A DNA stretch of 64,000 nucleotides from Selenomonas sp. ND2010 (GCF_000702005.1 NZ_JNKI01000011.1:1-64000); one strand, 5' to 3'; shown: positions 17,431-25,627, numbered from the stretch's first letter. The notes: generated by a model from the sequence alone, not told the origin. Made by a program: numbers and translations.

Positions 17431-18288
17431 ATGTTATATGGTGATAAAGAAGTAACAAATGCTTTTTCGGATGTTGAGACTGTCTGTGAAAAGGCGAGAG
17501 CTTTGATGGATCAAGAGAAGTATGCTGAAGCAATAGAATTGTTAAAGAAAGAAATCAAGAAAGTTAAGAAGTTCAAGGTATACGGATTTGAAGAATATTA
17601 TAATTTTGATGAGATGTTCCAGTTTGAAATATTTATAAACTTTTTGTCGGGAAAGAATAATGCCAAGAATAAAAAGCAAAGAAACCGTGCCAAGATGGGG
17701 CCGAATATAATTTGGCGTACGGAACCGGTGGCTGACTTATACTACTATTGTGGTTATGCTATGGTAGAACTCGGTGAATTTGAGCAGGCTTTAAACACAT
17801 TGCGTATGGGGCTAGAGTGGAATCCATGTTCAATGGATTTACGATTTGAGCGAATTAATATTTTCAGAAATCAGGGAGATATAGAAAACTTGCATCGTGA
17901 AACTAAGGATGCTTATAAATATGTGTTTCGGCCAAAGTATTTGGCAAGAATTTATCGTGATAAGGGGTATGGGTTCATAGAAGAGGAAAAATGGGATGCT
18001 GCGATAGCGAGCTATTTCCTAAGTCTTGCTTTTGCTGTTGATGATGATGATATTGAAAGAGCTAATGGTGAATTGGGATATATTGAGGAAACTACAGGAA
18101 TTGAAATTGGAGAACCAAGTGAAGAAGAAATCGTACAAATTGCCCGTGAGTACAAAATCCCTATTGGCATTGATGAGCGGTTATTAAATTTTGCGCAGAG
18201 AAGATGGGAACAAAGCCTGCAGAATAATGATGAAGACGGTGTAAAGTATTATCAGGAGATAGTTGAGGCATTCTCTGATGAGGCATAA
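17431..18288 (+). CDS. Tetratricopeptide-like repeat protein
   Basis: This 285-residue soluble protein has TPR-like helices: KARALMDQEKYAEAIELLKKEIKK near residue 30, LYYYCGYAMVELGEFEQALNTLRMGLEWNP near 105, and GFIEEEKWDAAIASYFLSLAFAVDDD near 190. There is no catalytic motif. The gene follows the Sel1 proteins in the same direction and ends in a strong terminator. It is probably a scaffold or adaptor; its partner is unknown. Confidence 0.75.
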   Translation: MLYGDKEVTNAFSDVETVCEKARALMDQEKYAEAIELLKKEIKKVKKFKVYGFEEYYNFDEMFQFEIFINFLSGKNNAKNKKQRNRAKMGPNIIWRTEPVADLYYYCGYAMVELGEFEQALNTLRMGLEWNPCSMDLRFERINIFRNQGDIENLHRETKDAYKYVFRPKYLARIYRDKGYGFIEEEKWDAAIASYFLSLAFAVDDDDIERANGELGYIEETTGIEIGEPSEEEIVQIAREYKIPIGIDERLLNFAQRRWEQSLQNNDEDGVKYYQEIVEAFSDEA

Positions 18289-18318
18289 ATTTGCTTAGAA
18301 ATGATTTACTGGTTATTG

Positions 18319-18350
18319 AAAAGCACAGGCCCGATTGAGCCTGTGCTTTT
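18319..18350 (+). terminator. Strong intrinsic terminator
   Basis: A 12-bp perfect stem AAAAGCACAGGC/GCCTGTGCTTTT with an 8-base loop lies just after the TPR gene. Its symmetry allows function in both directions. Confidence 0.9.
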
Positions 18351-18373
18351 CATGTTGCACAAGAGTGTATGTG

Positions 18374-18499
18374 TTAGCTGTAAGCAATATTATTCTTCTG
18401 GGCAATGCGCTGGACATTCTCCATGGATGTTGAGGCGAGACGGGAAATTTTTTCATAGGGTTCATGCTCGCGTAACATATTGAGAACGAATTTATATGC
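18374..18499 (-). pseudogene. C-terminal fragment of a Rpn/PD-(D/E)XK transposase-like nuclease
   Basis: The minus strand encodes AYKFVLNMLREHEPYEKISR, then LASTSMENVQRIAQKNNIAYS and a stop. This resembles the C-terminus of Rpn-family recombination-promoting nuclease proteins. No upstream part is present, because the fragment abuts an IS3 fragment on the other strand. Confidence 0.5.
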
Positions 18500-18672
18500 G
18501 CCAGATGGGGCTTCGTGCTCAATGGGTTAAGCCCTGGGGTCCAACTACCGTTGATTCAGACTTCAGTGACAGTCTACAGAACATCTTGGATGAACAATTT
18601 AATCCAGAACGGCCTAATGCGGTTCGGTGCTCAGACATCACTTATGTATGGACAATTGACGGATTGGTATAT
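18496..18672 (+). pseudogene. Internal fragment of an IS3-family transposase (OrfB)
   Basis: The + strand encodes LRAQWVKPWGPTTVDSDFSD followed by LQNILDEQFNPERPNAVRCS and DITYVWTIDGLVY. This is the region just before and including the first Asp of the rve integrase core of IS3/IS150-type OrfB proteins (CSDITY). The sequence stops abruptly where it joins the duplicated Sel1 tail, so the element is dead. Confidence 0.7.
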
Positions 18673-18838
18673 CAGCGGCGCATGGCTATGCAACGGCGAT
18701 GCTGGCTTTAGGAGATATTTACTGTGAAGGCGTGGGCAATGTCGAGCAGGATTTGATCAAGGCTAAAGAATGGTATGAAAAAGCCCAAGAGGCAGGAAGT
18801 GAAGATGCAGAACAGCGGCTGGCTGATTTTGTATAGAA
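18671..18838 (+). repeat. Duplicated 3' tail of the Sel1-repeat gene
   Basis: About 165 bases match 17037-17203 with only a handful of substitutions, including the stop codon. The copy encodes the last Sel1 repeat but has no start, so it is a direct repeat and pseudogene fragment. Confidence 0.9.
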
Positions 18839-18966
18839 AAAGGGGGGAGACAACACATCTATAACCACCAATCCTTCTAAAATAAAATAGGCAGTTACTT
18901 GTAAGGCTATTCGCTTATTGCGGTGGGGCTACTTTCTTTGTTATAATACAGGCAAGGAGGTAGAGT

Positions 18967-19545
18967 ATGGATATATCGGTATTGTTTTATACAACACATT
19001 TGAGTAAAAGTCTGAAGAATTCGCTGCATAAATTTGATAAGGAAGAGTTGATGGCCGACATAAGCCTAGCTAGAGATTTTTACGATGAAGCACTTGAAAC
19101 TGCAGAATTCCCGTATGATTACCGAATTAAGTCCTTGGAGTCTTGCCGCATCAAGTATGACAGATACTATCCTAACTATGCCGTTGAACGTACATATAAT
19201 GATTTGTTTGGAGCGAGGTTAATCGTAGAAGATTATTCGCAGGCTTATGAGATTGCGAATATGAAGCCAGTCAGGGAATCCAATATGATAGCTGGTAAGA
19301 AGATGGACGATGGATATCGCGGCTTACACTTATATTATCAGCCGGATCATTCTGTATATCCGATTGAATTTCAGTTCAATACAGCTTATGATCGGCGGTT
19401 GAATGATTGGTTACATAGCTATTTATACAAGAAAGGTTATGCACCTGATGTTGGTGGACGCTTACGAAAAATATATGAATCTGGCTGCATTCAATCAGAA
19501 GAAGATTTTAGGAGGGAGCTTAATGTGTTACTTGGTGGTGAATAA
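18967..19545 (+). CDS. RelA/SpoT-like alarmone synthetase domain protein
   Basis: This 192-residue single-domain protein has RelA/SpoT synthetase hallmarks: DLFGARLIVEDY (like D-x-x-G-x-R), DDGYRGLHLYYQ (the GYRxLH motif) and YPIEFQFNT...LNDWLH (the EIQ...T...H motif). It lacks the HD hydrolase, TGS and ACT domains of long RelA proteins, so it resembles small alarmone synthetases or toxSAS toxins. An AAGGAGG precedes the ATG. The following small gene starts inside this one. It would pyrophosphorylate a nucleotide or possibly tRNA; the substrate cannot be told from the sequence. Confidence 0.75.
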   Translation: MDISVLFYTTHLSKSLKNSLHKFDKEELMADISLARDFYDEALETAEFPYDYRIKSLESCRIKYDRYYPNYAVERTYNDLFGARLIVEDYSQAYEIANMKPVRESNMIAGKKMDDGYRGLHLYYQPDHSVYPIEFQFNTAYDRRLNDWLHSYLYKKGYAPDVGGRLRKIYESGCIQSEEDFRRELNVLLGGE

Positions 19546-19747
19546 TTTTGGTGAGCGTGGCAGTATTGCTGTCCAAATGCAACATGGCCCTCGGCTTAGA
19601 TCGCTGACGCACTATATTGAAGAGGTAAGAAAAGGTAAAGGAAGTCAAATTATAACCTTGAGCAATCCTGATGCGTATAAAGAGTATGCTCCTTATGATA
19701 TATGCTCTGATGAAGCAGAATTTGTGCAAAAGGTTTTGTCAATGTGA
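19523..19747 (+). CDS. DUF6718-like small protein, possible antitoxin
   Basis: This is a 74-residue protein (CYLVVNNFGERGSIAVQ..., ...IITLSNPDAYKEYAPY) resembling DUF6718 proteins. The ATG at 19523 has a strong AGGAGGGAG site inside the RelA-like gene and overlaps its end by 23 bases, so the two are translationally coupled. The arrangement mimics toxSAS toxin-antitoxin pairs; the antitoxin role is inference. Confidence 0.65.
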   Translation: MCYLVVNNFGERGSIAVQMQHGPRLRSLTHYIEEVRKGKGSQIITLSNPDAYKEYAPYDICSDEAEFVQKVLSM

Positions 19748-19813
19748 AGGAAATAGGATGTATTATTAGACAGGGGAATATATAAGATATAGTTCGATAT
19801 ATAGAGGAAACAG

Positions 19814-19841
19814 CCGATTCTGTGATAGAATCGGTTTTTTT
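19814..19841 (+). terminator. Intrinsic terminator
   Basis: The stem CCGATTC (19814-19820) / GAATCGG (19828-19834) is followed by seven T. It closes the RelA-like/DUF6718 unit. Confidence 0.88.
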
Positions 19842-19859
19842 GTAAAAAATTTGATGAAT

Positions 19860-19906
19860 GATAAAACGACGTGAGATGTCATAGTGATGCGGTATCATCA
19901 GGATAA
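19860..19906 (+). promoter_or_regulatory. Second copy of the dyad/promoter-like element
   Basis: The stretch from GATAAAACGAC matches 1521-1566 at about two thirds of positions. It keeps the dyad (CGACG...TGTC, with changes that preserve pairing) and a -10-like TATCAT at the same place. It precedes the small gene at 19970. Confidence 0.4.
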
Positions 19907-19969
19907 AAAGATGGTACCTGCTAAAAATTGGCAGGATGTCTGCTGGAAGTTTGTAAGGAGGAGATTTGT

Positions 19970-20386
19970 ATGATTTGGAATTTTGTAATTGGTGGCGTAG
20001 CAGGTTGGGTGCTGGCAAATTTGCTGGAAGATGATAAGCCAGAGGAAAAAGCTGAGGTTACCCCAGAGCAGGCTTTGGAGGTGCTGGTGCAGGACATCCG
20101 CGAGGAAGCAGAATGCGCGATGGATGCATGCACGACGGATGAGGAGCGTGAGCTGGTCTATGCACAGGTAAAAGAGTCGGTGCAAAAGCTCCAGCTTACG
20201 CTGCAGGAAAAGGGAGAAGAAATCATTGCTGACTTACGGACACAGAATGTGGATGCTCCAAGTGAGGAAGAAGTGGCAGATTCTGTGGAAAGCAGGGTGC
20301 AGGATTTCAAAGAAAAGATGGATAATTTGTCGGATGTGTTGAATCAGGCATTATCGGATTTGAAGCCTAAAACAGCGGAGGCTTAA
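19970..20386 (+). CDS. Membrane-anchored coiled-coil protein (YtxH-like layout)
   Basis: This 138-residue protein starts at an ATG with AAGGAGG upstream. Residues 3-18 (WNFVIGGVAGWVLANLL) form a short membrane anchor. The rest is strongly acidic and helical, likely coiled coil, and ends in LSDLKPKTAEA. The layout resembles YtxH-type proteins, but no family match is certain. It is a single gene with its own promoter-like region and terminator. Confidence 0.6.
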   Translation: MIWNFVIGGVAGWVLANLLEDDKPEEKAEVTPEQALEVLVQDIREEAECAMDACTTDEERELVYAQVKESVQKLQLTLQEKGEEIIADLRTQNVDAPSEEEVADSVESRVQDFKEKMDNLSDVLNQALSDLKPKTAEA

Positions 20387-20409
20387 TATCTCATAGCAGT
20401 TCAGCAATT

Positions 20410-20440
20410 CAGCACAGGCGGATATAGCGTCTGTGCTGTT
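20410..20440 (+). terminator. Probable terminator after the membrane-anchored protein
   Basis: An imperfect stem CAGCACAG-G-CG/CG-T-CTGTGCTG is followed by a short T-rich run. Confidence 0.6.
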
Positions 20441-20507
20441 GTTGCGATTGTGCTTTTGCGGTATGAGGAATTGATGGCGAGATTACGAGGGAGTCTGAGA
20501 ATAGTGA

Positions 20508-21989
20508 ATGGACGCTAAGAAAAGGTGTTTTTATTACAATGCTATAGAAGATGACTGGCAGGAAGAGCCGTGTATACCGGGCGCTTTGGAAGATCGTCTG
20601 AAGGAACTACGGATAGATGACCAGCGATTTTCTTACATTTATTTGCCTTTGCGCTGGAGCGTGGAGATGCTTCCTGATAGAACGGTGGAGCTTGTTTTGC
20701 ATAGCCAGCGGGTGACTTTGGAAGACAACACGATTACGGAGGTTATGGATAAGGAGTGGACGATTGCCTGCGATATTGACCATGGCAGTGTACAGGGCTG
20801 GCCCGTGTCGATTGTAGAAAATACGGTAAGAAACTGGCGCAATGGGTATGTTTGCGGGGGCAATATAACCTTTCCGGAATTGTTGGCCGCAAAGTATGTG
20901 GATATCCCCGCGATGGTCATCGATATAGCCATTGGATATTTGCAGGAGATTGCTGAGGGAAAATATGGATTTCGTCCCAGTTATTTAGGAGAGGCGCATG
21001 GCTTGCTGCATTTGTTTGCTTATTGTGAATGCACGTTAGATCCTTCGCTTTATTTGTTGAAAGATGTTTTGGGACAGGCTGCTTATGAGGCGATAAAGGA
21101 ACAAGGCGGCTTTGATGTTTATCGGGAATTGTGCAGATTTTTGTCCATAGAAAATCCGCCGCCTAGTCTGCGCAAGGCCTATGTGAGAAATCCCGAAAGC
21201 ATATTGGTATATGTTTTCCTTCGGCAATGCGGCTTTACGGATATCAATATCATCCGGCGGTTTTTCTATCGGGAAGAGATTTTTGGTTATCGGCTGCTGG
21301 ATATGCGCTACGATACTATCACAGAGGCGCTGAGTTTTAGTGGGGCAGGAGCCTATGAAATACGTAGTTTTCAGCGCTTTTGCCGCTGGCTGCTGCGCTA
21401 TCGTTCGGAAAAAGCCATTGCCCCACGTGTGCTTAGGTGGTGTAATGACAACCTTAACTATGCCGCAATGGATACGCTGAGAATGTTCATCGAAGCCGGG
21501 CTGGAATACCATGAAGATTTGATCGATCGGGCTGTTTATCGCTGTCTGCTCAATGAGGGGCTTACGCAGGAAGTCCACGATGCACTGGTCGATGAATTGT
21601 TTGCCGAGCATCCGGAGATAGTAAATCGTTATAGATATGCTGGGACGCCTTTTGAACGTAAGAATGCGGTATATGAATATAAGGACAAGGAATTGGCCTT
21701 GGAAACAGAACTCGGTGAATATACATTCCGGTTGCCCAAGGATACAAATGAATTACGTAAATGGGGCAATATATTCCATAACTGTGTCGCCAGCTATGAT
21801 TCAGCGGTTATATCCAGATGGTCTTTAATCGTCGCGATGAAAAAACAGGAAAAATACGTTGCTTGCATAGAGGTAAAACAAGGTCGGATTACGCAGGCAT
21901 TGGGCCATTGCAATCAAAGATTGCCAGCAGATTATTGTACAGTGATTGCAGAATGGGCAAAAGAGAATAAGATTTTCTGCAGACGGTGA
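20508..21989 (+). CDS. PcfJ-like protein
   Basis: In this 493-residue protein the C-terminal about 130 residues fit PcfJ-like proteins: FRLPKDTNELRKWGNIFHNCVASYDSAVISRWSLI...YVACIEVKQGRITQALGHCNQRL. PcfJ domains occur in conjugative plasmids and mobile islands, and their function is not established. The N-terminal 350 residues are alpha-helical with no recognised domain. No other conjugation genes are present here. A weak Shine-Dalgarno precedes the ATG. Confidence 0.75.
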   Translation: MDAKKRCFYYNAIEDDWQEEPCIPGALEDRLKELRIDDQRFSYIYLPLRWSVEMLPDRTVELVLHSQRVTLEDNTITEVMDKEWTIACDIDHGSVQGWPVSIVENTVRNWRNGYVCGGNITFPELLAAKYVDIPAMVIDIAIGYLQEIAEGKYGFRPSYLGEAHGLLHLFAYCECTLDPSLYLLKDVLGQAAYEAIKEQGGFDVYRELCRFLSIENPPPSLRKAYVRNPESILVYVFLRQCGFTDINIIRRFFYREEIFGYRLLDMRYDTITEALSFSGAGAYEIRSFQRFCRWLLRYRSEKAIAPRVLRWCNDNLNYAAMDTLRMFIEAGLEYHEDLIDRAVYRCLLNEGLTQEVHDALVDELFAEHPEIVNRYRYAGTPFERKNAVYEYKDKELALETELGEYTFRLPKDTNELRKWGNIFHNCVASYDSAVISRWSLIVAMKKQEKYVACIEVKQGRITQALGHCNQRLPADYCTVIAEWAKENKIFCRR

Positions 21990-22073
21990 TCGAGTGAAAA
22001 TGAGCCTGCATCCATTGATAGGCATATCTGCTATGCCGCAAATATCAAGTGGGGAAAGGAGATAGTGTGCATA

Positions 22074-22100
22074 TTGACAAGTCAGGTTTTGACTTGTCAA
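22074..22100. promoter_or_regulatory. Perfect 11-bp inverted repeat
   Basis: TTGACAAGTCA (22074-22084) and TGACTTGTCAA (22090-22100) flank GGTTT in the 283-base gap after the PcfJ gene. The T-run begins only about 11 bases later, so it could be an operator or a weak terminator. Confidence 0.45.
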
Positions 22101-22220
22101 ATCTGCTCGCTTTTTAGGTGAAGGGGGGGTGTTCGATAATTTTGTGATAATCGACGTAAAATAAGCTGGAAAATGTGATTTTCGGGCGCTGTACGTGAAG
22201 AATTTTGTGATGGACAGATA

Positions 22221-22260
22221 AAAAAGGCCGGGCTATCGATGCGGATAGTCCGGCCTTTTT
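22221..22260. terminator. Bidirectional terminator
   Basis: A 17-bp stem AAAAAGGCCGGGCTATC with GATAGTCCGGCCTTTTT (one G-T pair) sits between the PcfJ-like gene and the convergent symporter gene. Confidence 0.93.
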
Positions 22261-22272
22261 GTTTATGCGTAT

Positions 22273-23691
22273 TTATTTTTTATCGACGCCCCAGGCATGG
22301 ATGCCGGTTTCGTCACCGAGGATGGCTGGGTCAAATACCGGCTCGGTGATGCCGCGGCGTTTCTGGTCGAGGTAGTCAGCCAGCGTGATGCGGACGCGTT
22401 TGCTGAGACGGGCGATTGCGTAGAGGTTAGTCAGGCACAAAAAGCCCATGAAGAGGTCGGCAAGGTTCCAGACCAGCGAGAGCTCTGCGACGCTGCCGAA
22501 GAATACCATGGCGACGCAGAGGAGGCGGAAAACGTTCAGGGACGTCTTGGATTTCTTCTCGAAGAAGGCGATGTTGATTTCGCCGTAGTAGTAGTTGCCG
22601 CAGATGGAGCTGAAGGCAAACATCATGATCATGATGGATACGCAAATCGGTGCCAGGGCGCCAAAGATGCTGGCAAGCGATGCCTGCGCGAGCGCGGCAC
22701 CGGTTACTTCGCCACCGATGACATACTGGCCCGAGAGCAGGATGATGAAAGCGGAAGCGGAGCAAACGAGCCAGGTATCGACGTAGACACCAAAGGCCTG
22801 GACAAGCCCCTGTTTTACTGGATGAGTGACATCAGCCGTAGCTGCTGCATTCGGTACGGAGCCTTCGCCGGCTTCGTTGGAGAACAGGCCGCGCTTGACG
22901 CCCGTGAGGATGGCCGAGCCGAGACCGCCGCCGACTGCTGCCTGCGGGGAGAACGCATCATGTACGATCAGGGCAAACATGCCCGGAACTTTATCGAGAT
23001 TGAAGAGAATAACGGCAATGGCCGTCAGGATGTAGAGGCCAGCCATGATGGGGACCAGGAACTCCGTGAATTTTGCGATACGGGTCATGCCGCCGAAGAT
23101 GACAAGTGCGGTAAGGACACAGAGGATGACGGCCGTGCCAATCTGCGGGATGCCGAAAGCGTTCTGGACCGAAAGCGCGATGGTGTTGGACTGTACGGAG
23201 TTGTAGATAAGACCATAGGTGATGGCGATGAGAATCGCAAAGAGCTTAGCGACACCAGGCTGCTTGAGGGCATTCTGGATGTAGTAAGCCGGGCCGCCGT
23301 GGAAGGCGTTGTTGCCGCGCGGCAATTTGTAAATCTGAGCTAAGGTACTCTCGACAAATCCGGTTGCGCAACCGATGAATGCGATAACCCACATCCAGAA
23401 AATAGCACCCGGGCCGCCGGTAACGATTGCGATAGCCACACCAGCAATGTTGCCGACACCGACACGGGAAGCAGTGGAAACGCAGAATGCCTGGAAGGAG
23501 CTGATGGATTTGCCCTTCGTTTTTTCGCCGATACCATCGGTCAGCAGGCGAACCATTTCTGGCAACATGCGCAGCTGGACGAACTTTGTCGACAGTGTGA
23601 ACCAAAGGCCGCAGCCGACGAGTACGGCAATGAGCACGTACGACCAGAGGACGTTGTTGACCTCATTGACAACAGTGTTTAATAGATCCAT
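22273..23691 (-). CDS. AGCS-family sodium:alanine/glycine symporter
   Basis: This 472-residue integral membrane protein has about 10-11 transmembrane segments. AGCS hallmarks are CVSTASRVGVGNIAGVAIAI (residues about 70-89), GPGAIFWMW, HGGPAYYIQNAL and GLFSNEAGEGSVPNAAATA (about 265-283). The family imports Ala, Gly or Gln with Na+. The start has GAGG 10 bases upstream. It has its own promoter at 23817-23846 and a structured leader of about 120 bases, suggesting post-initiation control. It ends in the strong terminator at 22221-22260. Substrate specificity cannot be read from the sequence. Confidence 0.92.
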   Translation of the reverse strand: MDLLNTVVNEVNNVLWSYVLIAVLVGCGLWFTLSTKFVQLRMLPEMVRLLTDGIGEKTKGKSISSFQAFCVSTASRVGVGNIAGVAIAIVTGGPGAIFWMWVIAFIGCATGFVESTLAQIYKLPRGNNAFHGGPAYYIQNALKQPGVAKLFAILIAITYGLIYNSVQSNTIALSVQNAFGIPQIGTAVILCVLTALVIFGGMTRIAKFTEFLVPIMAGLYILTAIAVILFNLDKVPGMFALIVHDAFSPQAAVGGGLGSAILTGVKRGLFSNEAGEGSVPNAAATADVTHPVKQGLVQAFGVYVDTWLVCSASAFIILLSGQYVIGGEVTGAALAQASLASIFGALAPICVSIMIMMFAFSSICGNYYYGEINIAFFEKKSKTSLNVFRLLCVAMVFFGSVAELSLVWNLADLFMGFLCLTNLYAIARLSKRVRITLADYLDQKRRGITEPVFDPAILGDETGIHAWGVDKK

Positions 23692-23719
23692 GAATAATAC
23701 CTCTTTTCCAATAAAATAA

Positions 23720-23781
23720 GCCTTTTGTTCCTATCACAAAAAGAGCACACGTCACCCATGTACCGGATAGTCGCAAAAGGC
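23720..23781 (-). ncRNA. Structured leader RNA upstream of the AGCS symporter
   Basis: On the minus strand three nested pairings can be drawn. P1 is GCCTTTTG/CAAAAGGC (23774-23781 with 23720-23727), P2 is CTATC/GATAG (23766-23770 with 23731-23735), and P3 is GTACAT/GTGTGC (23758-23763 with 23745-23750, including G-U pairs). An asymmetric internal loop lies between P2 and P3. The element ends about 28 bases before the start codon. It does not match the glycine riboswitch I know; its identity is open. Confidence 0.45.
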
Positions 23782-23816
23782 GCCATTGCCTTAAATATAA
23801 TAATTTTTACATATCT

Positions 23817-23846
23817 ATTATATCGGCAAGGATTAGTAACTGTCAA
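23817..23846 (-). promoter_or_regulatory. Sigma-70 type promoter of the AGCS gene
   Basis: On the minus strand, TTGACA (23841-23846) and TATAAT (23817-23822) are perfect consensus hexamers with an 18-base spacer. Confidence 0.85.
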
Positions 23847-23870
23847 GTTTGTGTTAGTTTGTATACAAAA

Positions 23871-23900
23871 AACAGTCCCGCAAAACTGCGGGGCTGCTGA
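23871..23900 (-). terminator. Terminator of the carboxyltransferase gene
   Basis: On the minus strand, a stem of CCCGCA paired with TGCGGG, extended by flanking pairs, is followed by T6. Confidence 0.85.
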
Positions 23901-23931
23901 CTTATAGGATAACAGGAGGTGGCAAGTATTA

Positions 23932-25320
23932 TCAGGCTTTCTTGTAAGCCGTGATTTTCTGGTAGTGATTCTGGAAGAACTCTTCTGCGACCTGTGGGAA
24001 CAGTGCGTAGGAGAGGACGTCCTCCTCAGACGGATTTAAATAGCCCTTCTCTTTGAGTTCGGTTTCGAACTCAGCGAAGGTTTTTGCCTTAGCGTCTTCG
24101 ACGGAGCAATCTTCGATGATGTCCTCTGGAGCAATACCAAGTGTCTTTGTGAGGAAGTCACGATCGATAGCGACCGGCGTACGGCCAAATTTGCCACGGG
24201 CGAGGTCTTTGAATTCTTTCGGAACCATCTTATAGCGCTCGCCGCTCATGACGTTGAACGTAGCCATCGTGCCGACAATCTGTGAGGACGGCGTAACAAG
24301 CGGCGGATAGCCGAGGTCTTTGCGGACGCGCGGCATCTCATCGAGAAGCTCCTGGTATTTGTCTTCCATGCCGGCTTCCTTGAGCTGGTTGGCAAGATTC
24401 GAGAGCATGCCGCCCGGAATCTGGAAGTCGAGGACGTTTGGATTGATATCGAAATAGCCTTTGAGGTTGAATTCTTCAATGATGCGTTTCTTGACGCTGA
24501 GGAAGTGTTTGGAAATCGGCGTGAGTTTCTGGACGTCGATGCCCGTATCGTATTCGGTGCCTTCGAGGGCGCGAACCATCGTTTCTGTGCATGGCTGGGA
24601 GGTGTCAGAGGAGAACGGAGCAAGGGCAGTATCGATGATATCGACACCCGCTTCGATAGCTTTGAGGTATGTAGCATGGCCGAAACCGGACGTGCAGTGC
24701 GTATGGAGCTCGACTGGGATGTCGAGGGCAGCCTTGAGTTTTTTGACGAGGTCTTCGGCTACATACGGTTTTAAAAGACCGGACATATCCTTGATGCAGA
24801 CGGAATGGCAGCCCATATCCTGCAACTCTTTCGCGAGTTCGACGAATTTTTCGTTCGTATGAACCGGGCTGATGGTATAGACGAGACAGCCCTGTACTTC
24901 GGGTTTTTCCGGACAATGGAGTGCTGCATTGATGGCAACTTTGAGGTTGCGGACATCGTTTAAGGCATCGAAAATACGGAATACGCCGACACCGTGCTCG
25001 GATGCTTTCTGAACGAATTTTTCCACGACGTCATTGGAGTAGTGATTGTAGCCCAAAAGATTCTGACCGCGAAGAAGCATCTGAATCGGTGTGTTGAGGT
25101 TGGCTTTCAACGTATCAAGGCGTTCCCAGGGATCCTCCCCAAGGAAACGCAGGCACGTATCAAACGTTGCACCGCCCCAGGCTTCCAGTGCTTTATAACC
25201 AACCGCATCCAGTGCCTCCAGCTGTGGGAGCATATCTTCGATGCGCATTCGCGTGGCACACAAAGACTGATGACCATCACGAAGGACTGTCTCCATAATC
25301 TGAACTGGGTTCTTTGCCAT
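23932..25320 (-). CDS. Carboxyltransferase subunit (oxaloacetate decarboxylase alpha / pyruvate carboxylase B type)
   Basis: This 462-residue HMGL-like TIM-barrel protein has ETVLRDGHQSLCATRM (residues 10-25, metal and substrate site), FRIFDALND (about 117), CIKDMSGLLKPY (about 177) and VELHTHCTSGFGHATYLKA (about 203), which provide the Mn/Zn ligands and the carboxyl-transfer site. It lacks a C-terminal biotinyl domain, so the biotin carrier must be a separate protein encoded elsewhere. It would move CO2 between biotin and pyruvate/oxaloacetate. In Negativicutes such subunits (often named oadA or pycB) feed sodium-pumping decarboxylases or the succinate-propionate route. It is a single gene with a good promoter. 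Confidence 0.88.
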   Translation of the reverse strand: MAKNPVQIMETVLRDGHQSLCATRMRIEDMLPQLEALDAVGYKALEAWGGATFDTCLRFLGEDPWERLDTLKANLNTPIQMLLRGQNLLGYNHYSNDVVEKFVQKASEHGVGVFRIFDALNDVRNLKVAINAALHCPEKPEVQGCLVYTISPVHTNEKFVELAKELQDMGCHSVCIKDMSGLLKPYVAEDLVKKLKAALDIPVELHTHCTSGFGHATYLKAIEAGVDIIDTALAPFSSDTSQPCTETMVRALEGTEYDTGIDVQKLTPISKHFLSVKKRIIEEFNLKGYFDINPNVLDFQIPGGMLSNLANQLKEAGMEDKYQELLDEMPRVRKDLGYPPLVTPSSQIVGTMATFNVMSGERYKMVPKEFKDLARGKFGRTPVAIDRDFLTKTLGIAPEDIIEDCSVEDAKAKTFAEFETELKEKGYLNPSEEDVLSYALFPQVAEEFFQNHYQKITAYKKA

Positions 25321-25351
25321 AATGAAACACTCTCCTCTAAAATTATTAACT

Positions 25352-25368
25352 CATAAGCATAGCTTATG
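25352..25368. promoter_or_regulatory. Palindrome in the carboxyltransferase leader
   Basis: CATAAGC-ATA-GCTTATG is a perfect 7-bp inverted repeat between the promoter and start of the minus-strand carboxyltransferase gene. It is a candidate operator or leader hairpin. Confidence 0.4.
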
Positions 25369-25472
25369 GATGATTTTAGCAAAAACAGTGAAAACTTAGC
25401 CGGAAAAACAACTTCAAAGCCGCATAAAAACTAGAATTTTCATGAATCAGCCATAATTATCATCTCAAGAAT

Positions 25473-25501
25473 AGTATAGGTACTAAAATGTTCTTTGTCA
25501 A
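25473..25501 (-). promoter_or_regulatory. Promoter of the carboxyltransferase gene
   Basis: On the minus strand, TTGACA (25496-25501) and TATACT (25473-25478) are separated by 17 bases. Confidence 0.8.
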
Positions 25502-25627
25502 TGGAAAACGTGATTGTTTTCCCATTCTATAACTAATTTGAATCGTTATTTGCAATTGTTGTGATATAGTTATTATTGATTGTAGGGCGGAGGATAAAGG
25601 ATGATTATCGTATTACTGGAAATAGTT

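Noticed and set aside
22297-23343. Long open frame on the + strand (about 348 codons)
   Set aside because: It lies antisense to the AGCS symporter, is rich in Asp/Glu/Arg as expected of a shadow frame, and matches no family.
23720-23781. Glycine riboswitch before the AGCS symporter
   Set aside because: The typical glycine aptamer core sequences and tandem layout are missing, so only an unassigned structured leader is claimed.
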